Shown here: one piece after another, positions 13,409 to 27,200 of the stretch | Layout of the letters: every line of letters begins with the position of its first letter | Position numbering within the stretch: position 1 is the first letter of the stretch | NCBI RefSeq assembly: GCF_001649575.2 | Contig: NC_051444.1 | Span: 17,809,948 to 17,873,947, forward strand | Source: Kryptolebias marmoratus | Taxonomy: Eukaryota; Chordata; Actinopteri; Cyprinodontiformes; Rivulidae | Direction of reading: 5' to 3' | Length of the DNA: 64,000 nt | Translations under genes and position numbers: made by a program | Notes under the pieces: generated by a model | Databases searched by the model: none | Seen by the model: the letters and a program-made list of their open reading frames with translations, nothing else | What the model was told of the DNA's origin: nothing

Positions 13409-15252
13409 AGACATTAAAGTCATAATAAAAAACTGCAGGAAGTTGTATGAAGACTATGCTTCAGTGGCTTTTAAAATCACAGAAGCTCCTTTTCCCTAAA
13501 ACCTGTTTCCTCTGTGCATTAATATCATTTTCAGTCGTCGTTTTCTTTGAGTGTGATTTCAGTTTAAGGTCTGCCCTCTGATCCTTTATAACACAAACAG
13601 TAGTTGTTTGCAGCTCAGCACAGACGGCTTCACTCAGGACAGTCGGCCATTGATCCGTCAGGCTTTTCACACCTTCTCAGATTCCCACTAGTCTTTTCAC
13701 TGACGTCTAACAGACATGCTTGTGTGGTGGGAAAAAGAAGAAGAAGAAGAAGAAGAAAAAGAAGAAGAAAGCTTGTTATTTTGACACTGTGATAAATTTC
13801 ATTTCAGAAATGTTGAAAAAAGGATGCTTTCTTGATATTTTTTTTTTTTTCCCCCTCCGCCTGAAAGCAAAAGTCAAACTGTTCTCGTCGCAGCGATGCT
13901 CCTTCCGTTCCACTTTCGTCCTGCAGTATCGCGGTGTTGACACTTGTTGTTGCTGTTGTGTCTTTCAGGACCCTCGACGTCTTCGGCGTTTCCCGGTTTG
14001 CCCGGCAAATCCAGCCGCTCCACCAGCTGTCCCTCCTCGGCTCACAGAGATTCTGGCAGCGACATAGAGACCTTCCTGAACGCAGAGCCGGGATTTGACA
14101 GCATCTTCAGAAAGGTCTGTTTAAAAAAAATAAAAAATAAAAAAATCAGTCCCCCTTCTAAAAAAGTAAAAATAAATAAACAAATCCAGTGTATATTGCT
14201 GGTCCACATCTATTTGCCTGAAAAAGAGTTAACAAAATGTATTTTAAAGCAGTTCCACAAGCGGTATGTGACTGAAGGTTGAGTTTGAACTGTCAAATTG
14301 CAAAACATTGGTTCTAAATAAGAGAAAAATGCACCCCTGGATTTAGCCGCATCAGTCTCCGTGTATTCCTGGCTGCAGTTTAAACATCAGGTTCACTCAT
14401 GTCGAACAGCAGGAATTAATTTTGTTTGCCTCTGCAGCCACCCCTATAGGGATTCTATCATATGTATAACGTAGCTATTTTTCTCGGTCTGAACTCGGGT
14501 TTTATTTATCAGCGCCCTGAGGCTGAGATGCCAAACATCAACTAAGCATCTTTCAAAGCTGGCAGCTCTTCTCCGCTGCTGGGAGAGTGCAAGTTGCGGT
14601 CCCCGCTGCCTCTCTGCTGCAGCGGAAAGTCTGTGTGAAGCCAGGCACCCTTTGGTTGTTGTCGAAAACACACACACACATTTCTCAGTGTTGCTTCTTT
14701 CTGCCGCGTTGAGCACTTGAAGCATGCTTATTATAATATGAACCTTATGTCCTGTTTGTTGCGAACAAGAGGGAACAATGAAGGCGGTGGAGCAAATCTC
14801 AGCGAACTGCGGGTGTTATGCTGGGATGCTGAGGGTGAGGAGCTCGGTGCGTGGGGAGTGATGGGAGAAATGTGGCTCTCATGCTTTGATTTCAAACAAA
14901 GGCCACAGAAGCTAAATTTTGAAAGAGGGGATTATCGCCTTTGCTGCTCTCTGAGGAGAAAATGTCTTTCTTTTGGAAGCCCACAGTACTGTGAGTGCAG
15001 AGGAGAAAAAAAAAGGCTGAAGAAACTGTCTCAAAACTAAATGTCATGACATCAAACTCTTTATCACATGTGCGAAACATGTGTCATGTCTTTAGAGAAA
15101 GAACGCTCGTTGTTCATTTCTTTTTTTAATGTAGGGACCTAAGCAAAATCCAAAAGCAAGAAATGTGAAATGTTAAAGCCTATCTGAATCCCTTTCCTCG
15201 CTCTGAGGCCGACATTCACTGCAGTCACGTGCGCTCTCTTCTGCGAACCGCG

Positions 15253-15283
<31 letters not shown>

Positions 15284-18200
15284 CAGCTCACACGTTCCCT
15301 CACTCCCAGAGGAAGTTGTGTCTGCAGCACAAAGCAGATCTTTCTTTCCCAGCCCTCCAACAGAAGCAGCTCTATGCTCGCCGCTAACACTGCAGCTGGC
15401 AGCACAATAAGCCCAGTTAAAGCTCACACCTACAAATTTACTCCGAATGAACCTACCCAAACCTGTGTGTGCCAGTGTACGACTGTATTCCCATCCTTCT
15501 CAAGCTCGAGTGTACTTTCACAGAGTCGGCTTGCTTTCACGGTCTCGTTCATTGCTTGTGTTCAAGACGAAACAGAAGAGGATGAATTAGCTCAACTGCA
15601 CATTTAGCTAATTCTTTGAAAACACTCACAAATGCAAAAAAACCCCCAAATTAATGCACATCACATTTAGCAAATGCACAGTCCTGATAGCTTTGTGACT
15701 TTGACAGTGTTTAAAAATGTGTGTATCAGTCAGAAACATCTGTGAAAGCTTTGTTTCCACCATCATCTGTTGGTGTTTGTTATAATGTCAGTGTTGCTAT
15801 AAAGTGGCTGCGGCTCGTTATCCTTAAGCCCTGCCATTTGGTCCTCATTATGTTCCATTCCTGCGGGTTAAATAGCTCTTCCAGCCTTCTCTGAATTCAT
15901 CTCATGCTTCAGTGAGGAAATGCTGATGGATACACAATGGGATAGCCCAGGTGATTAACAGGGACTTGAAGGACGTATGTTCTGTTGTTCCTTTTTGAGT
16001 CGCATTTCATTGCGTTGTGCACGACAACTTGGGCTGTTTTGCTGTTTATTTGGACTTGATTCGATTTTTCTTTTAAATATTGTTTTCTGTTTATGTCACA
16101 GGTTGACCAAAGATAGATTTACAAGTGTAAATGCTTCACTTCCTGTGTTGCTGTTCACACTGACAGCTGTTCACTTCAAGTAACCAGAGTGTAAACAAAT
16201 TTGCTGTGGAAAAGAAAAAAAAAACAACCCGATAATATTTCTTATATTCATTTTAACACTTAATTACAAATTATTTCAGTGTTTTAGCAGCATTGAATTC
16301 TAAATTTGTTCATGTTTTCTACACAAAATAAAGAAAAAAGTTGAAGGCGAGGCAAAGAAAGTGATTTTTAGAATATACGAGTAACAACAGTTTGGATGAT
16401 TGTATGATTTATCTGATTTGGTATAAAAGGAGCTTCCAACAAAGGTCTAATCTTTTCATGCAAGGATGTCTTATAGCTAACTACTTTCTGTCATAATTTC
16501 TTAGCAAATCATAGCCAGGCTAAAAAAATAATTGCTATAATAATATAATAATTGCTAATAAATGGAAATAAATTGTGTCTTTTGTGACAGGCTGCTGTTA
16601 ATAAAGAGCCTAAATATGAATGTTAAAATAGAGCTTTGGGGGCCTTTTTTATCTCTGAAAGATTCATTAGCCAGGGTTAAGTGGCTTAAACAAAAGAAAA
16701 ACATTCCTCTGAAAATGGTACCATGCAAGGACAGAATAGGGAAAAAGGTGAAAAGCCGAACTCGAAAGGAAAACTTTGAAAAAGCTTCAGAGAGACTGAA
16801 GAATTATTGATCAAGACGACTATTAAAGATTACAAGAAATGTTTTTTGACTTTTGCACAGTACTGTATGTCTTCACTGCATCGCACCAATATGTCATGAT
16901 CTCAGCTTTCCCTTACACACACAGACCTCTGCAGCTCTGTGACTACCTCTCCTGCCTTCTCAGGTGAAAAAGCAGGGGTTCAGCTTCAACCCCACACCGT
17001 TGGTTATTTCAAACATGACAGCCGTGTGAGGAAAACACGTCTCAGGCCTGGCTTCAAAGTGTTGCTGAAATATTAATGAAAAAAAATTATTATCTACAAT
17101 ATTTGCAAACATTAAAGAAAGCTTGAAATAAATGAACAAATAAAATTTAAATGATTCTATTTATTCTGAAAGCACCTATCCTTACATGTTTGTTTTTGAA
17201 GATAATGCGTCATTACCATTTTATTTTACACCTTTGAACCTGACAGAATAATGCTTTTAGGTTGTGTCTCTTTGGAAGGTTCTTGGAACTGAATCAAAGG
17301 AGGCAGTGATGTTTAAAAATAACGCGTGTGAATTTCCTTTTATGTCGGCAGATTGATGAACCGGTGACGGGCGGAGACAGTGCCAGCGAGGTTTCCGTCT
17401 CTTGCTCCTCCACCGACGACACAGCCAGCGTCGGCCCGTCCAGCTCCAGCCCAGAGGGCAGCCAGGGCCTGGGCTGCAGCTGGAGCCCAGAGGAGGGCAC
17501 CCAGACCGGTGTTCCAGCCGCTGCGGGCCCGGACAGCGGCGCCAGTGGAGGGGGAGGAGCGGCAGACGCCGAGGAGGAGGCGAAAGACAGAGTGACCGAG
17601 GTGCCGCAGCGCTCCTGCATCTTCCGAAACAGCATCCGCTCGCTGTCGCCCCTCCGTCGCCACAGCTGGGGTCCAGGAAAGAACAACGGCGGAGAAGCAG
17701 AGATGAACCAGAGGAGGTGAGAGCTGATGGGAGGCAATCTTGTATTTTGAATCGGGTTTATTAAAGAGACAGAATTGTTACTTTTTTATCCTGAACTTCG
17801 CCTGCTGATGTTAGTCTGTACATGACAGTGAACCTGATGTGTTCATATCGTATGTCAGCATTATTAGATCTTCTTCAAGTCATTTCATCAGAGCTATGTT
17901 GACAGTTTTATTCCCTGCTGTGAGCAGCTGTGTTGCCATTTGTCTGACGACTGTTGGGAGCCACACAGAAGTCTACACATCAATTTATATCCTCAAATAC
18001 ACAGACTCCGACTCCAGCTGAAACACACACCGCACATTTTCACCCCCACTCAGCAACACGTACAGCACTTATCACAATGCAACCCAAACTACTTGACATT
18101 AGCTGCTCAGCAGAGCAAAAACAAAATCTTGACATGTTTTTGTCAACATTCAACTCTTTTATCATATAGAAGTCTACGTGACTTGTATGTTTCGTGTGGT

Positions 18201-21200
18201 TGTTTTCCTGCTATTTTTTACGCAGGCGTTCGCAGAGCCACAAAATTGGAGTAAAAACAGAGGGGAAAAAAAAGGCTTCAGATAAAAAGCATCTATTTTT
18301 ATGACATAATCATGCCACTAAGTTTCGTGTTTATTTTCTGATAATGGCACTAATACCAAAACAAAGAAAAATATTTTTGTTCTGACAGACAACCATGAGA
18401 TATCTGAAAAATCCCAGGGCTTAAATGACTCATGAGGTTTTGTAAATATAACATGAACTTAACAAAATTAGTGAGTCAAACACGTAATCATCATGGTTTT
18501 ACCTTGAACAGTCTCCTGTTTGTTCACATCTTAAAATAATGCTTTCTTCCAAGCGGTTTCTGGGAATACTGAGTAAATGTGACACATTTGTGGTGCAAAA
18601 GCTTTTTTACGGACACAGCACCTTGTGTTGAGCACCTTCACCCTCAGAACCAGCTGTCTGTTCAGCTACAAGCAGAAATTCAAAGAAATTCAAGAAGTAG
18701 CCTTTGGTCTTTATTGCCAGAGTTTTAAACTTATATCATCTTATGGTGAGAAATCTAAAGTTATTGCCATTGTGGCGAACAATATAATTGATGTTTTGTG
18801 CAATTTAACGAGGATCTCGAGGTGTGTTAATGTTGAGTACAGGTAACGCTAAAGTCTAAAGCAAAAATATTAGTGCTCAGCGTTTGTGTTGGGAATGATG
18901 CTCATCTTCTATCACACTAAATTTTTGATCAATATATACAAAACTAACTGAGTTATAGCCACTTTTGTCCTCCTTGAAGTCAATTGGCTGTAACAGCCAT
19001 TTTAAATTTGGGTTGACTCCAAACGGTAATCGGCTGTAGATGTACTCCTGCTGATTACTTTCCTGGAAGTGTCATTAAAATTAGTCCAGTGGTTCATGAG
19101 ACAAGTTGCTAAAAGACAGACAGAGTTGAATGTCCACTGGTTTGTGAGATATTTTGCTAACATGGCAGGCAAACAAAGAGACACAGGCAACAACATCATC
19201 GCCTCTTATGGCTGTGATTCGAAGTCCCTGCCTCTCAAACATGTGGAAACGAACATTTCAGATCACGTTCTCCTCTCGTTTTTTTTTTTTAAACTCGCAA
19301 TAAATTTGTGCCAAATGCTAAAGGACAACAAAAGACTTAGGATTAAAAATAAAGAGGGTTATAGCAGGATATATGTGGACTGATACGTTGGAAAGAACAT
19401 AGTCTGCCTCCTTCTGTCAGGCAGCATTAAGGTGTCAGCTAGATAGATATGAAGCTATCAGCAGCAGCACATTAGCTTCACTTAAACAACAAAAATCCAC
19501 CTACCACCACCTCTAAAGCTCATTAATGCAAGAATAAGTGTTTATGCTGTGACAAGCGGTCATGCTCATGGCTATTTATTGGCCCAGTGCAGAAACTTCC
19601 CCTTTTTTTACTTTGGAAGTTGGCAACAAGGAGAGACTCCAGAGAGTCACTGCTCCTGGCTCAGAAATAGTTTTTCCTCATTCCAAACTAGTTGTTTCTC
19701 TTCTTCTTCTCCTTTTTTAATTTTTTTTTTCCTGGTAAACAAAGCCAAATGGTCCCTGGCTTCATCTCTGTGTGTAACAGACAGGTATGTGAGGAGTATC
19801 TAACTCCTGGCAAGACGGCAAATAATCCTTTTCAAAGTACGTATTTATGGTGATTATTCTGACCAAACATCGGTGCTGATCACATGCTCATAACAGGTCA
19901 TTTAAATCAGAATTTTAAGAATAACCCATGCTCCCATCATCAGCTGGAAGAGCTCCTTCATCATGTTCATGCTCACATGCTATCTTCTCAAATCTCAACT
20001 CATCTCACCCCGTTATCCACCACTTCCTGTTTCTGTTCTCATCACCTCCAGTTCCATTCGTAGCCCTGGTGAGAGGAAGCCGGCCTTTCACAGGAGAAGG
20101 TACTAATAAATCACACTTACTGAGATTGACTGGTTTCTTCGTGAGATGCGATGGGAAATTTATGCAGGTTTTTGTTGTAAAGCTCCTGCTTTTTAATATA
20201 TGCTCGCTGCACTGCTCCTGCTTTCTGCTGCATCCCTGCAGGCATCGGCTCTGAAAAATGTTGCTCTCTTTTCACCCCTGTTGGAATGTGCATAAAGCGC
20301 TGTGGAAAAAAAAGAAAGCTGTGGCTGAGGCTCTGCTGTTTTATATTGCAGTGGTAATAACAAGAAGCCAAATGGAAAAAGAGGAGTTTAGTTCCGGAGG
20401 CTCAGCTGTATTGCTAGAGATTGAGAACAGACCTTTTTTTTTCTTATAGGGATTTTTTTTTTTTTTTTGCCAACTATAAAGGCGTCAGAAGAGTTTTGAG
20501 TTAAGTCCTGGAGGAGACAACTCAGTGCCACAGCAATAAAATCAGAATGGAAGTTGTTCTAGCTGTAGAACGGCTTTGTTGACTTTCTAAACTGCACTTT
20601 CACCCAGATGGAGACAGGGGGAGGCAATGGCAATGATAAGGGAGCCAGGCTCTTCCTACATTTATCTTGATAGATTGAGTGGAGCTGTTTCAGTTCCGTA
20701 GACCGATCCAAACAGCCATGCTGTACTCATAAACGCTGCTGAATTTGGTGGGAAAAGGTACTGGATTTGTTACTCCTCTGACTGGCCACATCCTGGTTGG
20801 GCAGAGTGACTCTTGAGGATAAGAAGGAAAGATTTTCTTGCGGAAATATTTGCCCCAACAATTTGCTTAGCTACGAAAAGAACTTAAGACGAAGAGATTA
20901 AAACAGCATGTTGAGTCTTTCTGTAAGTCTTATACCTTGTTTATTGATATGTTAACATACCTAGAAAAATGTGGTGTGTTAGCTTTGGTTAATAGATTTT
21001 TTGACTTAGATGTTGTCTGAGTGGGCCGTTTTTTAGTCACAAAGCTCTGTAATGAACAAACCGTGCCTCTGTTTCTTGTCACTTGTAGGGTGCCATGTAT
21101 CCTGATATAGTTACACAATGGTTGTAGTTACATTCTAATAATAGCTGATAACACCAGCCGTCCTCCCTATTTATCAGGCTCTAAATAAGGCATGTCTCAC

Positions 21201-24200
21201 TGTGTAAAAGGCCACCGCTGTAACCATCTGGCCACATCTGTCACACGGAGGAAAGCAGCAGCTCCAGTAGTGCTTACTTGTACTCGGGGGTTATTCTGCT
21301 GCTGTTGCCTTTTTTTTTGTTTGTTTCTTTTCCGGGAAACAGCTTGGGTTCCTGCATGTTCCTGTTACAACCAGAACACTGCAGCAGGAAACAAACCCAA
21401 CAAATTGACTAGGTTTATGTTTCACAGTGGGAAATGGGGTGCAGTACAGTACGTCCTCTTTGGTATTGTCCTCAGACGTCCCTGGAACTGTGTCATCTCC
21501 ACATCCTTCTCCTGCTGCGCTGTTGTTCTTGCTTGTCCATCATCCCATTGTTTCTCTTTATGTCCGAACCTCGTGCCCCACCCCGCCCCCCCTGTTAGTG
21601 TGAGCTGGTGCCCTCCTGAAGCCCCTCACATCAGCGATGTAACAGTAGTTAGTCGCCGCAGGTACGACGTGTTACTGTGTGTTTGACATTTCCTTTCCTT
21701 TTTTTTTTTACTGAGGTCATGTGTCCTTTCATGAATAGTGCATATTTACAAGCAGCTTCATTTGCATTAGCCGTTGTTGTGGGTGTGGTGTTGTGTGCAT
21801 GAATACCCAGTCAGTCAGTCAGTTGGTGGCTTTCTGCTCTACAGCAGAGAGCTGCAATCGCTGCAGGTGTTTTCCAGTATGGAGGACTTTTAGGCTCTGT
21901 AGGGTGAGTATGTAATAACACTGCCAGGAAGGAGGCTTTAATATGACATATAAAGCCATCTGCGCTCCCTGAGGATTGGTGAGCGCTGCTCCACGCTGGT
22001 CACTGATGATTCTTTTAGTCCAGTCTTAGTTAGTGATGCTTGACAGTGTTGGATTGATGATTTGCTGGATAACGGCATGCCACGCGGACCCAAAGCTGAA
22101 GAGAAGGGAGATTTACTGCCAAAGCTTGGACCATGAGCGAGCCTGTCCTGAAGCAGATAGAGCTGCAGCTTGCTAACATAGCTCATTCTGAAATGTAGCT
22201 GTAGTTTTCCTCCCCATAATCATTGCATTGGATTTTTCAAGGCCTCTTATTCCTGGTCATAGATCGATGTAATTGGGGTTGTAAATCACAGCTGCACAGC
22301 TCTCTGTGCTGATGCTGATGTTGGAAGTCATTTGCAGCTGCTTCAGCTGTAAATCTGCCCCAGAGGCTGGCGATAACTCAGCTGACTAAACACTGTGCAG
22401 GACCAGCTTTGGGTGCGTGTGTGTGCGTGTTTGTGTGTCTGTCAACAGGTGCATGCATGCATGTCTGTGTGTCTTGTTGCAACGATTGTCGTGTTTGTCC
22501 AGAAAGATGAGCTGAACGGCTCAGAAAGGCTGGTGGAGTTTTCCCACTGACGTTTGTCCTCCTGTTTGTCCCTGTAGCTACAGCTTGGAGGGACTCAGTG
22601 GGGTCCAAGAAGAGCTGAGGGGCTCCAACATCCAAGGCCCCCGTGTCCAGGAGCCTTGGAGGATGCCCCGACAAGACAGCGATGACAGGGTCTCCCTGGT
22701 GTCCCTGACAGAAGAACAGGAGGAGCTGGAGGAGCAAAACAGGCTACATCACACGGTCAGCCGAGACACGCACACACATCAAGTTTGTAATTTAGATGGT
22801 AGAGCCTAAACTTTTAAACATCCTGAGCCCAACTCCTGGGAGGAGTAAAATATTTGTAAAGTTTGTCAATAAGCAACTAATCTACGATTTATCTATTTGT
22901 GGATTTGTGAGAATTAATCGTCCTCACCGTCCTCACTCAGCTTTATTTTACTCAATGTTTTGTAACAAATGGCAAACATAACATCACAAATCAAACATCC
23001 AGTTTCCTCTTTTTGTTTGTCCTTCCTGTTTCCTATTGAGCGACTGCTGCTGTTTTGTTCCACATAATCTTCGACCGTCTGCCTCTGCGTCCTCTTTTTT
23101 TTTTCATTGCTGTGCACCAGATTTGATGAAACTTTGTGTCTCACACTGCAGAAATTAAGGCGGTACCGACCTCTGCGAAGCAGCTGCCCCTCAATGACCC
23201 TGCCCCTCACCAAGTCTGTGTCCATGGTCGCCATCAGTCATAAAGACATCGATGGTGAGTGTCTGCTGAAACACTTAGTCACTAAGTGATTTCATATAAC
23301 ATTTAGCCTCTTCAGACTTTTTGTTAGTTGAAGTCCCATCTTATTTTTATTTATTAAAAGCTTGGATAGTAATTTAAAAGCATAAAGTTCTAAATGAGCC
23401 AAGTTTGTCTGAGTTCACCTCACCTAGAGGAAGTGAAGGGGACAGAAAATGCTTTCATAAGAAATTACATGGGATTTATTTCTGTGTTTATCTCAAAAGC
23501 TGATAAAGAAATGCCTGCAACAGATGGCAAAAGGGCCTCCGAAAGATAAAAAGGGGAGTCTGATACACAACTAACTTAGCAAAAGGATTGATTTGTACCA
23601 GGTGTTGTTGCAGCGTGCTGCAAAAGCCTTCACCCACGTTGGCGTTCTCTTTGCAAAAACAAATAAAATAAAATGAAATGAAAAACAAAAATGAAAGCCA
23701 CCTTTTGCATTAGATACAGCAGCAGATTTCCATGAGCTTGGCACATCAAGATACTGGAATTGTGGTCCATTCTTCATGACCAGCCTCCCTCAGGTTGAAT
23801 GGGCGCAGCTTGTGTGCAGCAGTCTTTGAATCAAATGACAGATTCTCAGGCGGACTGAGGTCTGAAATTTGTCTGATCCATTACAGAACATTTACCTGTT
23901 ACTCATTAAACCTCTGGAGTGTTGCTCAGCAGTGTGTTTAGGGTCGCTGACCTGCTGGAAGGTAGACCTCTCTCCCGGTTTCAGACCTCTTGAAGACTCA
24001 AACAGATTTCTCTCAAGAATGTTCCTGTGTTTTTGTCCAGTCATCTTTCCTTTTACTCTGAGTAGTTGCTGCCAATTAAATATATCCCCATTGTATGATG
24101 CTACCACTACCATGCTTCACTGTGGGGATGGTGTTATCAGGACTGTGAGCGATGTTAAATTTGCACCAGGCGGGGTGCAGTCCTTAATAGTCACAAAGTT

Positions 24201-27200
24201 CCATTTTACCATTGTTTGACCACAGCTCCTTCATCCAGATGATTTGGTAAATTTCAGTATGTATTTTTCTGTATTTCTTTATGTTTAAGCAGTGTCTTAC
24301 CTCTGCAGAAGAGCTGCCCAGCTTTGTCAGGTTTATCTTTCACTTCTTGGTTGCTTGTCAGATCAATCTTCTCCCTGCCTGGTCTGTGAGACTGAGGGAT
24401 CATTTGATACTCGGATTGCCCACAGGTGGATCACCTCCAGTGTTCACCACTTTTTTTCTTTTGTTTTTTAGAATTATTTAAATCAAGTTTTTCCCTTTTA
24501 ACTGAATGGATTTTGTGTAAGTCCATTACTTATTATCAGGTTGAAAACCTTTTTAAATTCCAGACTGTGAAGCAACAAAACAGAGAATTTTATGTGGGGT
24601 GAACAATTTTCAACCCATTGTATGAAAAAAGCAACTGGTCATCCTCATTTTCATTTATCAACAGGTTATCTTAACTTTTTCCTTTTCGTTTAATCAAATG
24701 ATCAGTGCCTGCTTTGGTTCTTTCCTGTCTGCCACCTCCCCCTCAGCGGTGGGACGTCTGAGACGTAAGAGGCGAATTTCCTTCTCTTTCAACCTTTCTC
24801 CCATCCTCACCAAATCTAAGTCTCAGTTCATTTACGGGGACACTTCATCAAGCGATGATGAGGATGACTCGAGTAAGTACAGAGCCGTAAACTCCGCTTG
24901 GCAGAACCTAGATGCTGTATCAAAATCAGAACAGTAGCTGATAGAGCTCTAGTCGCGCCATCCCCCCCACCCACCTCCCTCGTGGCTGCATCTCCTCTCA
25001 CTGTGGCGGTGTTTGAAAAGAAATGTGACTCGGCGTGGTGAGGTGTCACCCTTTGTGCAGCCGGGTCGAGTTTGTGTTGTTGTCACATGACAGCCTTCGT
25101 TATGGTCGACACACCCCACCTGTCCTGCGAGGGTGTAGACCTTTGCCTCTCCTCTCTAAATTGCCATTCTTGGCTGAGATCATTCTTATTGTTCTCTGTA
25201 AACTTCCATTCAATCACCTGATGTTTTTTATTATTTTTGTAATGATTGATCTGTCCTCCGTAGTACTTAACTTAAAAAAAAAAAATACTGAAGGCAAAAT
25301 GAAGCCATATTGATTTATTACAACAGACTTATCATAAAGCCGAGCACTAATTATTGCTGATATGTAGCTGATGGCAGTTTGATTGGTGATTTAAAACGCG
25401 CTGGAAGCAAAACGCCAAAAGAAGAAAGCCTGTTTTTTTTTTATTGTTTTTTTTTTTAGCTTTGGCAGCAAGCTTTGTGTTTATCACTTCTATTTGCCAC
25501 ACTGAATAAGACCTTGGCTTCTCCTGTCCCCTGCGCTGTGCTGTATGACCTTTATGTAAACTGGCCTTTCTGCAGTCTCTCTGCAAAAACTGTGAAGAAA
25601 ATAACCAGAAAAAAAAAAAAGAGAGGAAAAGAATGATGAATAGGCGCTGCAGGTAATCTGAGGATAGATGTGAGCCTGTCACCTTTAGTCAAAGACACCA
25701 AGCCTTTCTTTCCCTCCTTTTATTCAGGAGCTATTTCCATTAGTGTTTGCTGCCTCACATTGTCTTACTTTGCTCTTATTACCTTGTTTGACTTTATGAT
25801 GCAGAGCCGGCTGGCAATGCTTTGTATATTTTCATGTGCTTCTGAATATTTAGATTGTTTTACAGAAAGCTTAATGTCCCTCTTGTAAAGCATGCTTTTA
25901 TAATCCAACCTGTGGTTACTGTGTGGCTAAAGAACTGTGGTGTAATGTTTAACAGTTTGTTCATCTTGTTTGATATTTTATATTCATATATGATTCAAAT
26001 ACTGGGGACAGAAAAAAATGTATTTCAACTTGAAAGAAATACAGACTAGTTTCCTCCACCATGATGAGGCTGAACAGACAGTAAGTGAGTGTACGTCATG
26101 TAATCAGGTGATGACAATGCATTTCACGTACTGATTTTATTTAGAAATTGTTTGCGCTTGTATCTGTAGCACAGGATTGAAAGGTCAGTTTTTGACCTCT
26201 CCTCTGTGCCGCAGTCACCTGGTTGGGGGCCCTCCACAGTTTTATAGGGGTTCCTAAAGCCAAAATGGCTCCCTCCATAAGCTTAGTCTAAAAGTAGCTT
26301 CGTCTTGTCCTTGCCAAATCCTTGCAGCTTGGACATGAATCGACAAGCTTCAGTTGAGCTTTTATACTGAGTGGGAAATGAGCTGGTTGTTTGTTTGCTC
26401 AGCTCCACAAAGCATTTTTTTTGCCATTAAAATTTTTAGGACTTGTACACTTATAACCAAACTTCATCTGATGTAAAAAAAAAAAAAAAAAAAAAGGAAA
26501 AGTCCTTCTCCTCACTTCTTCTCTTGTTTCTTTGCAGGCACGAGGTCGTTTTCCAGCACCTCTGGGTCCGTAGCATACAGGTCAGTTCAGCTCGTACACA
26601 TTACTGGAAAATGGCTCTTTAGGTTTTCAGTGCCACAGCGGCCTTTATGGTCCTATAAAGAACAGTACGGAGAAGCAGTCGACTGGTTCCTTAGGACAAT
26701 GGAGTCTTTATGGTGCTATAAAGAACTGTTTCAGTGGAAGAGAGCAGGTATGTTTGGCGAATGCAGCTGGGAGTAAACGTTATTGTGTGCGTTTCAGTAT
26801 ATCGGAGGAGGAGCCGGGGCCTCTGCGGAGCGACACTGAGGGCAAGAGCGGGACAAAAGTCAGCCGGACCTTCAGCTACCTCAAGAGCAAGATGTCCAAA
26901 AAGACCAGGGTGAGCTGCACGGGGCTCTGTAACTCTCCATACACACTGAATATTTTAACCCAATGCCTGTTTTATCCAAATGCTTTTTAATGTTTTGTGG
27001 GAAGGCTTCAGAAGTGTTTGGTCAAATCTCAGCCGGCTTTTGCAGCCACGTATCCCTTTAAGCAAGAATGAAGGAGCTTTTTCACGCTCGCGCTGTTGTG
27101 CATTTACATTCGAACTGGGATGTACTCTTTTCTGCCGGTCCAACAGCTGGTGGTTACGTGTCTTTGCTTTAGGGCTCGTAACTTCCTCCATTCAGACTTC

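Larger units (their letters stand above)
5428..13968 (+). other. akap13 intron, 8.5 kb
   Basis: Contains the possible LINE fragment at 6130, hAT-like remnant at 8400, short repeat at 9215, (GT)16 at 11514, repeat copy C at 12290, the NNN gap, (TA)19 and (AAG)n. Everything else is AT-rich single-copy-looking sequence. I find no supported exon in it. Confidence 0.6.
14115..17351 (+). other. akap13 intron, 3.2 kb
   Basis: Holds a (CA)n tract at 15255 and the Tc1-like right end near 16868. The stretch 15830-15960 is balanced and free of repeats. No exon is supported. Confidence 0.6.

Noticed and set aside
13720..14067. Protein with a poly-Lys run from the AAG repeat
   Set aside because: Translation of a microsatellite that runs into exon 2 in the wrong frame.
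17294..17737. Long open frames on both strands over the GC-rich exon 3, including 147 codons on the minus strand
   Set aside because: They mirror the Ser/Gly/Ala-rich coding sequence of exon 3, whose splice sites and phases fit akap13. The other frames show no domain.
21192..21686. 164-codon plus-strand frame as an independent gene
   Set aside because: Only its last part, the predicted cassette exon 21599-21661, has splice sites and fits akap13. The rest is low-complexity intronic sequence.
23869..24219. 116-codon plus-strand frame
   Set aside because: It lies within a reverse-oriented Tc1-like remnant and reads the wrong strand of the dead transposase.
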